Source of the DNA: Thioalkalivibrio sp. ALMg11
GTDB taxonomy: Bacteria; Pseudomonadota; Gammaproteobacteria; Ectothiorhodospirales; Ectothiorhodospiraceae
Reading direction: 5' to 3'
NCBI RefSeq assembly: GCF_000377905.1
Contig: NZ_KB898872.1
Span: 285,884-349,883, forward strand
Length of the DNA stretch: 64,000 nt
Positions 38,467 through 45,829 of the stretch are shown piece after piece (within the stretch, counting starts at the first letter, position 1; the number at the start of each line of letters is the position of its first letter). Made by a program: the position numbers and the translations under genes. The notes beneath the pieces were generated by a model. That model ran no database searches. It saw nothing but the letters and a program-made list of their open reading frames with translations, and was not told the origin of the DNA.

Positions 38467-38827
38467 GTGTTCGATCTGGATTTCCAATCTGTAGGCGTGG
38501 GAATTTCTATAAGTGCCGCTGTAGGTGGCGGGCTATATGGCTTGTATGTGAAAACAGGCGGGGAGACCGGAATGGCACAGGCTGGTGCCCACGGGCTCCT
38601 CGGGAAGTGTACACTTCTCATGAGTTCCCACGATGCCGATGAGATTAGAGAGTTCATCTCTACCATCGACGAATCGCTAGCGGATATTGAGAATATCTGA
38701 CACAATTGCAACCGGGGTCGCTGCGGCTTTTAGCAGCGACGATGCTCGGGCTTCAGGTTTGGGCGTTCCACTAAAAATCTGTCTCAATGAACTCAAAAAC
38801 CATCTAAATCGAGTAGACAGGGGCTAA
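38467..38827 (+). pseudogene. Small cassette gene split by a frameshift
   Basis: GTG at 38467 behind GGAGG opens a 77-codon frame (to 38700) with a hydrophobic glycine-rich N-terminus (VGVGISISAAVGGGLYGLYV) and a helical end. From about 38697 the +1 frame continues as SDTIATGVAAAFSSDDARAS and ends LNELKNHLNRVDRG at the TAA of 38825-38827. That stop lies exactly in the left box of the next attC-like site. The two parts probably formed one protein of about 120 residues. No family was recognised. Confidence 0.5.
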
Positions 38828-38911
38828 CCGAACGGTCAACCGGACGCCAAAAGCGTACCGTTTTTGGTTCCCTCCGCTTGCGCTCCGGCGCCGGTTACCT
38901 CTGACTTGGGC
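38822..38911 (+). other. attC-like recombination site 2
   Basis: GGCTAAC, spacer CGAAC, GGTCAACCGGACGCC, a variable centre with CCAAAAGCG and a CTCCGCTTGCGCTCCGG stretch, then GGCGCCGGTTACC, spacer TCTGA, CTTGGGC. The inner arms pair over 13 bp with two unpaired bases in the left arm, the arrangement of extrahelical bases in attC. Both spacers are 5 bases. It ends 14 bases before the next start. Confidence 0.65.
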
Positions 38912-38925
38912 AGTAAGGAAAGCAT

Positions 38926-39516
38926 ATGCCACGAAAGAAGAGCATCAGGCGTTCTGCTGGAACATTCTGTGATAAGTCCGATGCGCTGGTCGACTATGTT
39001 AGTGCGGCTGAGGAAAACCTTAGTGATGCGCACATAACGTGGTGCTACGAGTACGCTATCATCAGGCTCTATCGCGAGTTTGAGATCCTAATGCTTGAAG
39101 CTATCACTGGCGCGATCAATAACGACACAACTACAATATCGCGGACTACTGGCATTGACTTCCCTGATCATTTGACTGATGAGCTTTGTGAATACCTCAT
39201 TACAGGAAGTGGATACTTCGATTTCAAAGGGCGCGATGGACTCATAAAGCTTCTCAAACAGTACGTTCCAAGTGACCACTATTTGGTTACTATTATAAAA
39301 CGAAATAGGTACAAGGATTCCTTAGAACACCTGTCAGCTCTGCGTAACTACGCCGCTCATGACAGCTATCAGTCGAAGAACACCGCAAAAAAGGTAACTG
39401 GATTCAATCGAATGGCGGCATGCGGAGCGTGGCTTAAGAAGCAGGGCCGGTTTACCTGGATTATTGAGGAACTCAAGGAGTTGTCGGGCGAGATATATTA
39501 TAACGCGCCATACTGA
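38926..39516 (+). CDS. HEPN-motif protein in a gene cassette
   Basis: This 196-residue, mostly helical protein has a GC content well below its surroundings. ALRNYAAHDSYQS contains R140-N-x3-H145, the RX4-6H motif of HEPN ribonuclease domains with the preferred polar residue after Arg. This motif is common in toxin and abortive-infection proteins. The arrangement of a long helical N-terminal part followed by the RNxxxH helix resembles HEPN families of restriction- or defence-associated genes. There is no recognisable antitoxin partner next to it. The start is fixed by the preceding attC-like site. Confidence 0.6.
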   Translation: MPRKKSIRRSAGTFCDKSDALVDYVSAAEENLSDAHITWCYEYAIIRLYREFEILMLEAITGAINNDTTTISRTTGIDFPDHLTDELCEYLITGSGYFDFKGRDGLIKLLKQYVPSDHYLVTIIKRNRYKDSLEHLSALRNYAAHDSYQSKNTAKKVTGFNRMAACGAWLKKQGRFTWIIEELKELSGEIYYNAPY

Positions 39517-39521
39517 GCTAT

Positions 39522-39732
39522 GAAGAAGAGGACACCCATGTTTTTCCTTTTCGTTCAAGGATGCGCATAGCGGGGTCGGACCCCCAGGACACTACGGGGT
39601 CGGACCACGGTACACACTACGGGGTCGGACCACGGTAAAAGGCTGAACGGGTGGCATGGGGTCAGACCTTGCCTTTTGCCCCTGTGGCCAAAAAAAGAGA
39701 AAAGGCAAGGCCTGCCCCCTTTCCCTCGCCGC
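39522..39732. repeat. Cluster of short repeats (GAAGAAGAGGACACCC; GGGGTCGGACC; GGGGTCAGACC)
   Basis: Directly after the HEPN gene come GAAGAAGAGGACACCCATG (family D), two copies of ACTACGGGGTCGGACCACGG, and GGCATGGGGTCAGACCTTGC, followed by an inverted partner GGCAAGGCCTGCCCC. These motifs recur through 39.5-46.5 kb. They are non-coding and probably insertion-derived; they have replaced the attC site expected here. Confidence 0.7.
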
Positions 39733-39948
39733 GTGAACCTTGAGGTCAACCCACTTCCGGGCAACGAGTCACCGCTTGTGAGCGGAAATTACGACGCGAA
39801 GCTACCCCTCGCCCAGTTGTCGCCGGGTGGTGAGTGTAATTTGATCGCCGCGCTGTCATTCGATACCGTCGCTGCTTTCGACGTGACTTGGTGGTGGGAG
39901 AACGAAGACGGAACACAAAGAGATATGCCGTCACGTGTCTCGCTGTAA
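39733..39948 (+). pseudogene. Protein fragment without clear start
   Basis: A 71-codon frame from GTG 39733 reads VNLEVNPLPGNESPLVSGNY and ends FDVTWWWENEDGTQRDMPSR-VSL. The end looks like the C-terminal beta strands of a larger protein. No ribosome binding site is visible and repeats lie on both sides, so it is probably a remnant. No family was recognised. Confidence 0.3.
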
Positions 39949-40088
39949 GAAGCAGGTTATCAACTTGCCTGACCCTGCTGGTGCCCCCAGAAGGAAGTGT
40001 AACCACTACGGGGTCGGAGCACGATAAAGGCCGGACACTTCTGGATCGCGGAGGGGCTGAGCCTGGCGCCAATAACGGAGGATTTTCT

Positions 40089-40937
40089 ATGAGCAATGAC
40101 GTTACGGTTCTCGAGAACTTGGTTGAGCGTTTGGATAACGTCTCAAAAAGTGTGACCCCCGACAACCTCTGGCAGGACATGAGCGCTGCAACAGACGCTG
40201 TCGTACACACTGCTTCTGCACTATATGGTTCGGGGGTAAAATCATTCATGTACACATTGGAGACGGAGCGTGGCGCTTCAGTGTCGGAAGACGAGTATCA
40301 AACTCTTTTTCCACTAATAGATAAGTGGAATGGTTTCCCCGGCGATCAGTACGATGAAGAGGTGCATCATGAGTTTTGCCGGGATCTCCAGTTGATGTGG
40401 GAGAAAAACCCAGAACTCGTGGGTGCTGGGAAAACCTTGGTAGACGTATATAATAGCACTATCTGGAATCCATACTTCTCGGGAATGGAGACGAAATTTA
40501 AGGAAGCGGAGGCGAGATTGCGTGACTTAATAGATAAGTCAGGCGATCGAATCGCTGCTCTGATTGAAAGCAACTATTCGGTGATGGACCCATATGAATT
40601 TGAGCGCTTCGTTTCCGCGGTATTTGACGCTGCGGGCTACGAGACGGAGATCACGGCAAAGGGCGGCGATTTTGGAGTTGATGTGTTGGCATTTAACGAC
40701 GCCGACCGGATCGCTATACAAGTAAAACGATACAACGCAGGCGCCAATATTGGGGCAAGAGATATTCAGGCGATACTTGGTGCGATGCAATATAAGGAGT
40801 ATCGGGCAAATAAGGCGATTGTCGTGACGACATCAGATTTTACAGTGCAGGCTAAGGAGCAGGCAGATGGCGCGCCGGTGGAACTCTGGACTTCAGCGGA
40901 TTTTAATGCATTGGTGAGAAAGTATATGGTCGCGTAA
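40089..40937 (+). CDS. Mrr-type restriction endonuclease
   Basis: A 282-residue protein. The C-terminal domain (about 165-282) is the Mrr_cat fold: YEFERFVSAVFDAAGYETEI, GGDFGVDVLAF with D198, and IAIQVKRY with Q211 and K213, giving the D...QxK catalytic set. The N-terminal 160 residues are helical and of unknown specificity. ATG follows GGAGG. No methylase gene is nearby, which fits a type IV enzyme cutting modified foreign DNA, or an Mrr-like nuclease with another job. It is AT-rich relative to the chromosome and flanked by GGGGTCGGACC repeats. Confidence 0.85.
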   Translation: MSNDVTVLENLVERLDNVSKSVTPDNLWQDMSAATDAVVHTASALYGSGVKSFMYTLETERGASVSEDEYQTLFPLIDKWNGFPGDQYDEEVHHEFCRDLQLMWEKNPELVGAGKTLVDVYNSTIWNPYFSGMETKFKEAEARLRDLIDKSGDRIAALIESNYSVMDPYEFERFVSAVFDAAGYETEITAKGGDFGVDVLAFNDADRIAIQVKRYNAGANIGARDIQAILGAMQYKEYRANKAIVVTTSDFTVQAKEQADGAPVELWTSADFNALVRKYMVA

Positions 40938-40956
40938 TTTGAATATCAAGGTGTGC

Positions 40957-41110
40957 CACTACGGGGTCGGACCACGATAAGAGCATGAAAGACCGCCGGT
41001 TATCGCGATTTTCCCGACTATAGAAGTTCTTAAACGGCCAACTTCTGGGGCGAAAATGGCCATTTAGGGCTGTGGCATGGGGTTAAACCTTGCCTTCTCG
41101 AAAAGAACGT
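40957..41110. repeat. Family B repeat, copy 1 (diverged)
   Basis: The block runs from ACTACGGGGTCGGACCACG through GAAAGACCGCCGGTTATCGC, CTTAAACGGCCAACTTC and GGGGCGAAAATGGCC to GGCATGGGGTTAAACCTTGC. It shares order and sequence with copies at 41201, 42824, 44219 and 46275. It is non-coding. Confidence 0.75.
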
Positions 41111-41200
41111 GGGTCACGCGGCATGGGGTCAGACCTTGCCTTTTGCCCCTCTGGCGAAGGAAGGGCAAAAGGCAAGGTCTGATCCCCTTCCTTCGCTTAC

Positions 41201-41340
41201 GATAAGCGATTGAAAGACCGTCAGTTATCGCGACCTCAACGCCCAGAGAAGACCTTAAACGGCCAATTTCAGGGGAGAAAGTGGCCGACCAGCGCGCAGG
41301 GAAACGGCAATGGGGTGTCTCCTTCCGCTCGGTCAGGATA
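41201..41340. repeat. Family B repeat, copy 2
   Basis: GATAAGCGATTGAAAGACCG, CAGTTATCGCGACCTCAACG, CCTTAAACGGCCAATTTCAG, GTGGCCGACCAGCGCGCAGG and GGTGTCTCCTTCCGCTCGG follow the family order. It lies just upstream of the second 46-bp leader repeat. Confidence 0.75.
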
Positions 41341-41346
41341 TAACAC

Positions 41347-41392
41347 GCGCACGCTCAACCAATACCCGTGCACGCTACCTAATCACTGTTAG
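41347..41392 (+). repeat. 46-bp leader repeat, copy 2 (recombination-site-like)
   Basis: GCGCACGCTCAACCAATACC ... CTACCTAATCACTGTTAG is the same length as copy 1 and matches it at 40 of 46 positions. It ends in GTTAG 16 bases before the GNAT gene start. Confidence 0.6.
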
Positions 41393-41408
41393 AGCTGCGG
41401 AGAAGGTC

Positions 41409-41972
41409 ATGGTCGATTTGGTGTATCGGACGGCGACATCAGACGATCTGGAGGACATCGCTCGGCTTGTCAATTCCGCATATCGGCCCAGCACCGGAGA
41501 CGAGGGCTGGACTCACGAATCGCTTTTGCTTGGAGGCCAGAGAACCAATCCGAGGCAGATCGGGGAGGCAATTGGGCTGGCGAGGATTATTCTCGCGTTG
41601 GATCATGGGCGAGTTGTCGGCTGCGTTCAGGTTGACGTTAAAGGAAGGGAGGCTCATATCGGCATGCTTGCGGTCGCGCCAGGAATGCAGGCTAAGGGAA
41701 TAGGTAACTCGCTTCTCGTGCGCGCGGAGGCATGGGCGAGCGCCGTGCCGGGGGTGGAGGAATTCGTTTTGGTAGTCGTGTCCGCGCGTCGGGAACTTGT
41801 CCAGTATTACACCCGAAGGGGATATGCCGAGGCCGGTAAGCGGGTTCCGTACCCCGTTGGCGCCGGGGTTGGGGAACCGCTTCACGGCACACTGGACCTT
41901 ACCGTGCTACGAAAATGCTCTAACACGCCGCTCCAGCCGACGTCAGGCCGCGACGCGGCCTTCCTCGGCTGA
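41409..41972 (+). CDS. GNAT-family N-acetyltransferase in a gene cassette
   Basis: This 187-residue protein has the GNAT core: YRTATSDDLEDIARLVNSAY at the N-terminus, IGMLAVAPGMQAKGIGNSLL (acetyl-CoA loop, Q/RxxGxG/A form) and VSARRELVQYYTRRGYAEAG. GNAT genes are among the most common integron cassette cargo. The last 15 or so residues are encoded by the attC-like site, so the coding frame reads into the recombination site. The substrate is unknown; an antibiotic or a toxin/peptide is possible. Confidence 0.85.
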   Translation: MVDLVYRTATSDDLEDIARLVNSAYRPSTGDEGWTHESLLLGGQRTNPRQIGEAIGLARIILALDHGRVVGCVQVDVKGREAHIGMLAVAPGMQAKGIGNSLLVRAEAWASAVPGVEEFVLVVVSARRELVQYYTRRGYAEAGKRVPYPVGAGVGEPLHGTLDLTVLRKCSNTPLQPTSGRDAAFLG

Positions 41973-41986
41973 GCTCGGCCTTAGGC
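41918..41986 (+). other. attC-like recombination site 3 (best preserved)
   Basis: CTCTAAC, spacer ACGCC, GCTCCAGCCGA, a centre with GGCCGCGACGCGGCC, then TCGGCTGAGC, spacer TCGGC, CTTAGGC. The inner arms pair perfectly over 10 bp with one extra base in the left arm, and both spacers are 5 bases. The right box differs from GTTRRRY only in its first base. The next gene starts 8 bases after it. Confidence 0.72.
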
Positions 41987-41993
41987 AATCATC

Positions 41994-42365
41994 ATGCTGA
42001 AATGGATCGCTGTGCTGTTGCTGGTTACTCCTGCCATTGTGGTAGCAGAGACTGAGCTGGAGTTTCATCTTTGTTCGCCCTATGTGCAGAAATCAATGGC
42101 AGAGGAACAGACAGATATTGGCTGGCCGGTTTTTGTCAAGTTGACAGAACTTGGTGCCACGAGTTTTGAGACGTTCACGAAAACAAACCACGGTAGAATG
42201 AGCCACATTGTGGTCGGTGATCGAGAGTTTTCGAGGGCGACAATATGGGTGCCCATTCCTAGTGGAAACTTACATGGGATATTCAGTTCTCAGGAAGTAG
42301 CCACTGCATGGCAGCGAACTCTGGCAGGCGAATTACCGGCAGCTCCGTGCGGGGCGAGGAACTGA
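41994..42365 (+). CDS. Secreted protein resembling the SecDF P1 head domain
   Basis: This 123-residue protein has signal peptide MLKWIAVLLLVTPAIVVAET. The mature part contains FETFTKTNHGRMSHIVVGDR, then EFSRATIWVPIP and GIFSSQEVATAWQ. That order resembles the nucleus of the SecD periplasmic head (N-GK-AIVLDGKV-S-P-I ... G-FT-EEA). It has no membrane helices beyond the signal, so it is not a translocase subunit. The start lies 8 bases after the attC-like right box, the geometry of a cassette gene. Confidence 0.5.
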   Translation: MLKWIAVLLLVTPAIVVAETELEFHLCSPYVQKSMAEEQTDIGWPVFVKLTELGATSFETFTKTNHGRMSHIVVGDREFSRATIWVPIPSGNLHGIFSSQEVATAWQRTLAGELPAAPCGARN

Positions 42366-42548
42366 GAAACGAAGAACGAGGAAATTCATCAAGTTTTTCC
42401 TTCGCGTCGCAAAATGCGGCTGGCACTAGCCCGCGAGACGCCCACGAAGCTGGCTGGTCCGATCCATGGTCCAGCGTTGCAGGCGCAGGGGCACGAGCTG
42501 ACGCTGGATCCTGCGGGATGTTCAATCGGGCTAACTCCGAGGCCGGGA

Positions 42549-42800
42549 CTACCCCCTCAGGGCGCGGATCAGTTCGTCCTTGTCCATCTTTGAGCGGCCC
42601 TTAATGCCCACTTCCTGGGCTTTGTCATATAGCTCTTCCTTGGTCCAGTCCTCGTAGCGGCTGCTCTCGCCACCGCGGCGAGCGACCTGGGTGCGGTCGC
42701 TGTTGGCGATGCGCGCCGCCTTTTTCTTGCTCATGCCCTCATCGCGCAGCGCTTCGTACTGTTCGTCGTCTTTGATGCTGTTTCCGTGGTTTTTGGTCAT
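42549..42800 (-). CDS. Small Rho-N/SAP-like domain protein
   Basis: This 83-residue protein has two parts: a basic N-terminal segment (KDDEQYEALRDEGMSKKKAARIAN) common in small plasmid and chromosomal proteins, and a C-terminal helix-extended-loop-helix WTKEELYDKAQEVGIKGRSK with MDKDELIRALR, the Rho N-terminal/SAP type fold that binds nucleic acid. ATG at 42800 follows GGAG. GC content is like the chromosome rather than the cassettes. It is transcribed against its neighbours. The stretch 42366-42548 shows nothing. Confidence 0.75.
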   Translation of the reverse strand: MTKNHGNSIKDDEQYEALRDEGMSKKKAARIANSDRTQVARRGGESSRYEDWTKEELYDKAQEVGIKGRSKMDKDELIRALRG

Positions 42801-42823
42801 CACTACACTCCTCAGGATACGCA

Positions 42824-43147
42824 CTACGGGGTCGGACCACGTTAAGAACGTGAAAGACCGGCAGTTATCGCGACCTTCACGCCCAGAGAAGGCCTTAAAC
42901 GGCCAAGTTCAAGCGCGAAAACAGCCGACCAGCGGGCAGACAAACGGCAATGCGGTGTCTCCCTCCACTCGGGTTGCGGTCACGGCAACGCGAAGGCGCT
43001 AGCTTCGGGGTCCGCCTCCGCCCTTGCCTCTTTTGGCTTCCCTCTGCATCCCGCCGGCCTGGCATAGCCGCGCTAGACCCCAGAGGTGGGGCCCCTTGTC
43101 TGACACGATCCACGCCTGGCCAGCGTTCGGGAGCCTGGTCGAAAGAC
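42824..43147. repeat. Family B repeat, long copy 3
   Basis: About 324 bp starting ACTACGGGGTCGGACCACG, through GCCCAGAGAAGGCCTTAAAC and GGTTGCGGTCACGGCAACGC, and ending GGGAGCCTGGTCGAAAGAC. It is nearly identical, in the same orientation, to 44219-44541. After it, 43150-43390 holds GGGGTCAGACCTTGCC / GGTCTGACCCC inverted motifs and no gene. Confidence 0.85.
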
Positions 43148-43393
43148 GGACGGTGGCCTGGGGTCAGACCTTGCCTTTTGCCCCTGTGCCGGTCTGACCC
43201 CATGCCTTCGGCAGGCAGACGACAAGCCGGTGCCTCCCTCCGATCGGTCCGAGGTCACGACGACGCGGAGTAGCATTAACGTTCAAGAACTGGCTAGCCG
43301 CGGAACTCTTCGCGCGTGATCGCTGTTACTCCAGGTCCAGCCGTTTGAAGAGCGCCAGCCGAACCAACGGGGTAATCGGAAAGCCGATGAGTG

Positions 43394-44128
43394 CTAGGAC
43401 CTACGTTTGTCACGCACGAAAATCACCTTGGAATTCCCGTCACCGACGCCGCGTTCTTGGACCTCGAACAAGCCCGTCGCATCGACTAGGTCGCGTAACT
43501 TGCGGTAGCCAAAGTTCCGGGCATCGAAATCCGGGCTCTGCTTGGCGATATTGCTTCCTACCGGCGCCAGTTGTGCCCAACCGCCCTCGTCGGACGACGC
43601 CTCCACAGCGTTGCGCAATGCGGTAACCAGCTTGGTGTCGGACTTCAAATCCTTAGACGAGCGTTTGCGAAGCTCCTGCTCCTCTTCGTTGGTCTCGCTG
43701 AGCACCTCCGTGTAAATGAATTTGTCGCAGGCAACCACCAGCGCGGCAGGCGTCTTTCTCTCCCCAAATCCGTATACCGTCAGGCCGGACTCGCGGAGGC
43801 GCGACGCCAGCCGCGTGAAATCACTGTCGCTGGAAACCAGACAGAAGCCGGAAAAGTTGCCTGTGTACAGGAGGTCCATCGCGTCAATAATCAACGCGCT
43901 ATCGGTCGCATTTTTGCCCCGGGTGTAACCAAACTGCTGAACTGGCTGGATAGAGTGTTGCAGCAACGCGTCCTTCCAACCCTTGAGTTTCGGCCCTGTC
44001 CAGTCACCGTAAATACGCTTTACGCTCGCGGTGCCATACTTCGAGATCTCTGCGAGCAGACCGTCGATGATGGCCGGCTGTGCATTGTCGGCATCGATCA
44101 AGACCGCGAGGCTAAAGTCCTTTTTCAT
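43394..44128 (-). CDS. NYN-domain ribonuclease with C-terminal LOTUS/OST-HTH domain
   Basis: This 244-residue protein has a PIN-like NYN domain (about 1-155) with conserved acidic residues in AVLIDADNAQ (D12, D14), NATDSALIIDAMD (D76) and LVSSDSDFTRLASRL (D101, D103). A C-terminal winged-helix LOTUS/OST-HTH region (about 165-240) has GWAQLAPVGSNIAKQSPDFD and FGYRKLRDLVDATGLFEV. The family (LabA-like) is expected to cut RNA. The gene is flanked by two near-identical 320-bp direct repeats, as if it were a movable unit. The target RNA is unknown. Confidence 0.88.
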   Translation of the reverse strand: MKKDFSLAVLIDADNAQPAIIDGLLAEISKYGTASVKRIYGDWTGPKLKGWKDALLQHSIQPVQQFGYTRGKNATDSALIIDAMDLLYTGNFSGFCLVSSDSDFTRLASRLRESGLTVYGFGERKTPAALVVACDKFIYTEVLSETNEEEQELRKRSSKDLKSDTKLVTALRNAVEASSDEGGWAQLAPVGSNIAKQSPDFDARNFGYRKLRDLVDATGLFEVQERGVGDGNSKVIFVRDKRRS

Positions 44129-44171
44129 GGAGTAATCCTTTTACTGCGCAAGTCGCTTTTGCCACAAAGTG

Positions 44172-44218
44172 TACACGGGGGCACCCATGCTTTTCCGAGG
44201 GTACGAACGTTCGTACAC
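44172..44218. repeat. Family D repeat fragment with CGAACGTTCG palindrome
   Basis: GGCACCCATGCTTTTCCGAG, then GGTACGAACGTTCGTAC, a perfect palindrome of 14 bases, then ACAACGG leading into the family B repeat. Related stretches are at 46437-46500 and 49664-49730. Confidence 0.65.
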
Positions 44219-44541
44219 AACGGGGTCGGACCACGATAAGATCTGGAAATTTCTGAAATTATTTCGATCTCCCCGCCCAGAGAAGGCCTTAAACGGCCAA
44301 TTTCAAGCGCGAAAATAGCCGACCAGCGGGCAGACAAACGGCAATGCGGTGTCTCCCTCCACTCAGGTTGCGGTCACGGCAACGCGAAGGCGCTAGCTTC
44401 GGGGTCCGCCTCCGCCCTTGCCTCTTTCCGCTTCCCTCTGCATCCCGCCGGCCTGGCATAGCCGCGCTAGACCCCAGAGGTGGGGCCCCTTGTCTGACTC
44501 GATCCACGCCCGGCCAGCGTTCGGGAGCCTGGTCGAAAGAC
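44219..44541. repeat. Family B repeat, long copy 4
   Basis: Matches 42824-43147 over its full length except for a diverged 40-base stretch near the left end, with only scattered differences in the last 280 bp. It lies upstream (relative to transcription) of the NYN gene. Confidence 0.85.
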
Positions 44542-44552
44542 TGACTTCCCGT

Positions 44553-44712
44553 CGCAAAGAGCCCTGAACCGCTCTGTTTGGCACCGTACCGACGCCAGCC
44601 TGAGATCGGCCTATGGTGGCGAGCAGTCTGTCTTCATGGCGAACGCGCCATTCCAGGAAACCGAATCCATGGCGTGACGTTGTCCATCGCCATGCGCGCA
44701 CCCGCTTGGCGC
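44553..44712. repeat. Family C repeat, copy 1
   Basis: CGCAAAGAGCCCTGAACCGC, CGACGCCAGCCTGAGATCGG, CCTATGGTGGCGAGCAGTC and ATCGCCATGCGCGCACC are shared with 48836-48992. In both places the element ends shortly before a membrane-protein gene. It is non-coding. Confidence 0.75.
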
Positions 44713-44805
44713 GGGGCCCGACCTTGCCCCGGCAGTACCGCTTTGCCGAATGCGGTTCGCAGTGCTCTCCGCTTCCTACCGGCACGGCCTTCAGGAGGTT
44801 TCCGC

Positions 44806-45402
44806 ATGAATGACCAACGCGACGGGGAGGGCATCCACAGTCTTGACGGATTGCTCGACGAACTCAACGATCTGGAGGAATCCGACAGCGTCAGCATCGA
44901 TGAAATCCTCCAGGCGGTGGGTCGGCGCACCTTCGGGCCGGTGTTGCTTATTCCGGGCCTGATGGCCCTGACACCGGTCAGCGCCATTCCCGGTGTGCCG
45001 AGCATCGTCGGCATCATGGTCGCACTGCTCGTGGGACAGATGCTCATCGGCCGGGATCGGCTCTGGTTACCGAAATTCGTTCTGCGCCGCTCCATCTCGC
45101 GGGAGCGACACGACAAGGCAGTGCGGCTGATGCGGCCGGTGGCCCGCCACGTTGACCGCCTGATCAAACCGCGAATGACCTGGCTGATGCAGGGCGTGGG
45201 CTTCTATGCGATGGCGATCAGCTGCTTTCTGCTTGCCCTCGCCGCTCCCTTGATGGAAGCGGTACCCTTCGCCATCTCGGGTGTCGGCGTGGCCGTGACC
45301 GCGTTCGCCCTGGCCTTGATGGCAGACGATGGACTCCTGGGCCTGCTGGTACTGATCGTCGGCATCGCGACGATCTCGGTTACGGGATACATGCTGCTCT
45401 AG
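44806..45402 (+). CDS. ExoD-family membrane protein
   Basis: This 198-residue protein has a cytoplasmic N-terminus (LDGLLDELNDLEESDSVSID) and about four to five hydrophobic segments, with the ExoD core VGRRTFGPVLLIPGLMALTP and SAIPGVPSIVGIMVALLVGQ. ExoD proteins are associated with exopolysaccharide production in rhizobia, but the biochemical role is unknown. ATG follows AGGAGG. A family C repeat lies directly upstream. Confidence 0.88.
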   Translation: MNDQRDGEGIHSLDGLLDELNDLEESDSVSIDEILQAVGRRTFGPVLLIPGLMALTPVSAIPGVPSIVGIMVALLVGQMLIGRDRLWLPKFVLRRSISRERHDKAVRLMRPVARHVDRLIKPRMTWLMQGVGFYAMAISCFLLALAAPLMEAVPFAISGVGVAVTAFALALMADDGLLGLLVLIVGIATISVTGYMLL

Positions 45403-45829
45403 GGGAAAGGTTTGCCCCCCGACCTTCCCGGAAAGCCTGACAGCCGGTACCAGATCAGCGCCTGCAACACCCCCTTAACAGCCAATTGCAGGGCTAGAAA
45501 CGGCTCACGGCGCGTGTGAAGACGCCGATTGGGCGTCTCGCGCCGCGCAATGCGAGGCCACGGCAACGCTTACGAGAAGGACGGGGCATGCACCCCACCC
45601 TGCTGAAATGGGAACGCGGGCTCTGATACACACACGATAACTGCCACAACTCTCAGGGATTTGCCTTTGTTGGATGGGCTGTCTAGCATCCGGCCTTCAT
45701 AACGACATCCCCGCATTACTCGGTCTGGAGTACCAACGCCATGAGAACTCTCACTTAAGCCGGGCGCAGTTCCTTCCTTCGTGCGCCCGGCCAATCCCTT
45801 CTTCTTGTTACTGATCAGGAGATGCGACC
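45403..45829. other. Gene-free stretch with a degenerate family B remnant
   Basis: No credible gene is seen. Around 45470-45570 CCCCTTAACAGCCAATTGCA and GAGGCCACGGCAACGC recall the family B repeat in diverged form. A likely leader for the following Rnk-like gene occupies the last 100 bases. Confidence 0.4.

Noticed and set aside
44553-44805. Upstream extension of the ExoD reading frame
   Set aside because: The extension is family C repeat sequence and a strong ribosome binding site precedes the internal ATG at 44806.
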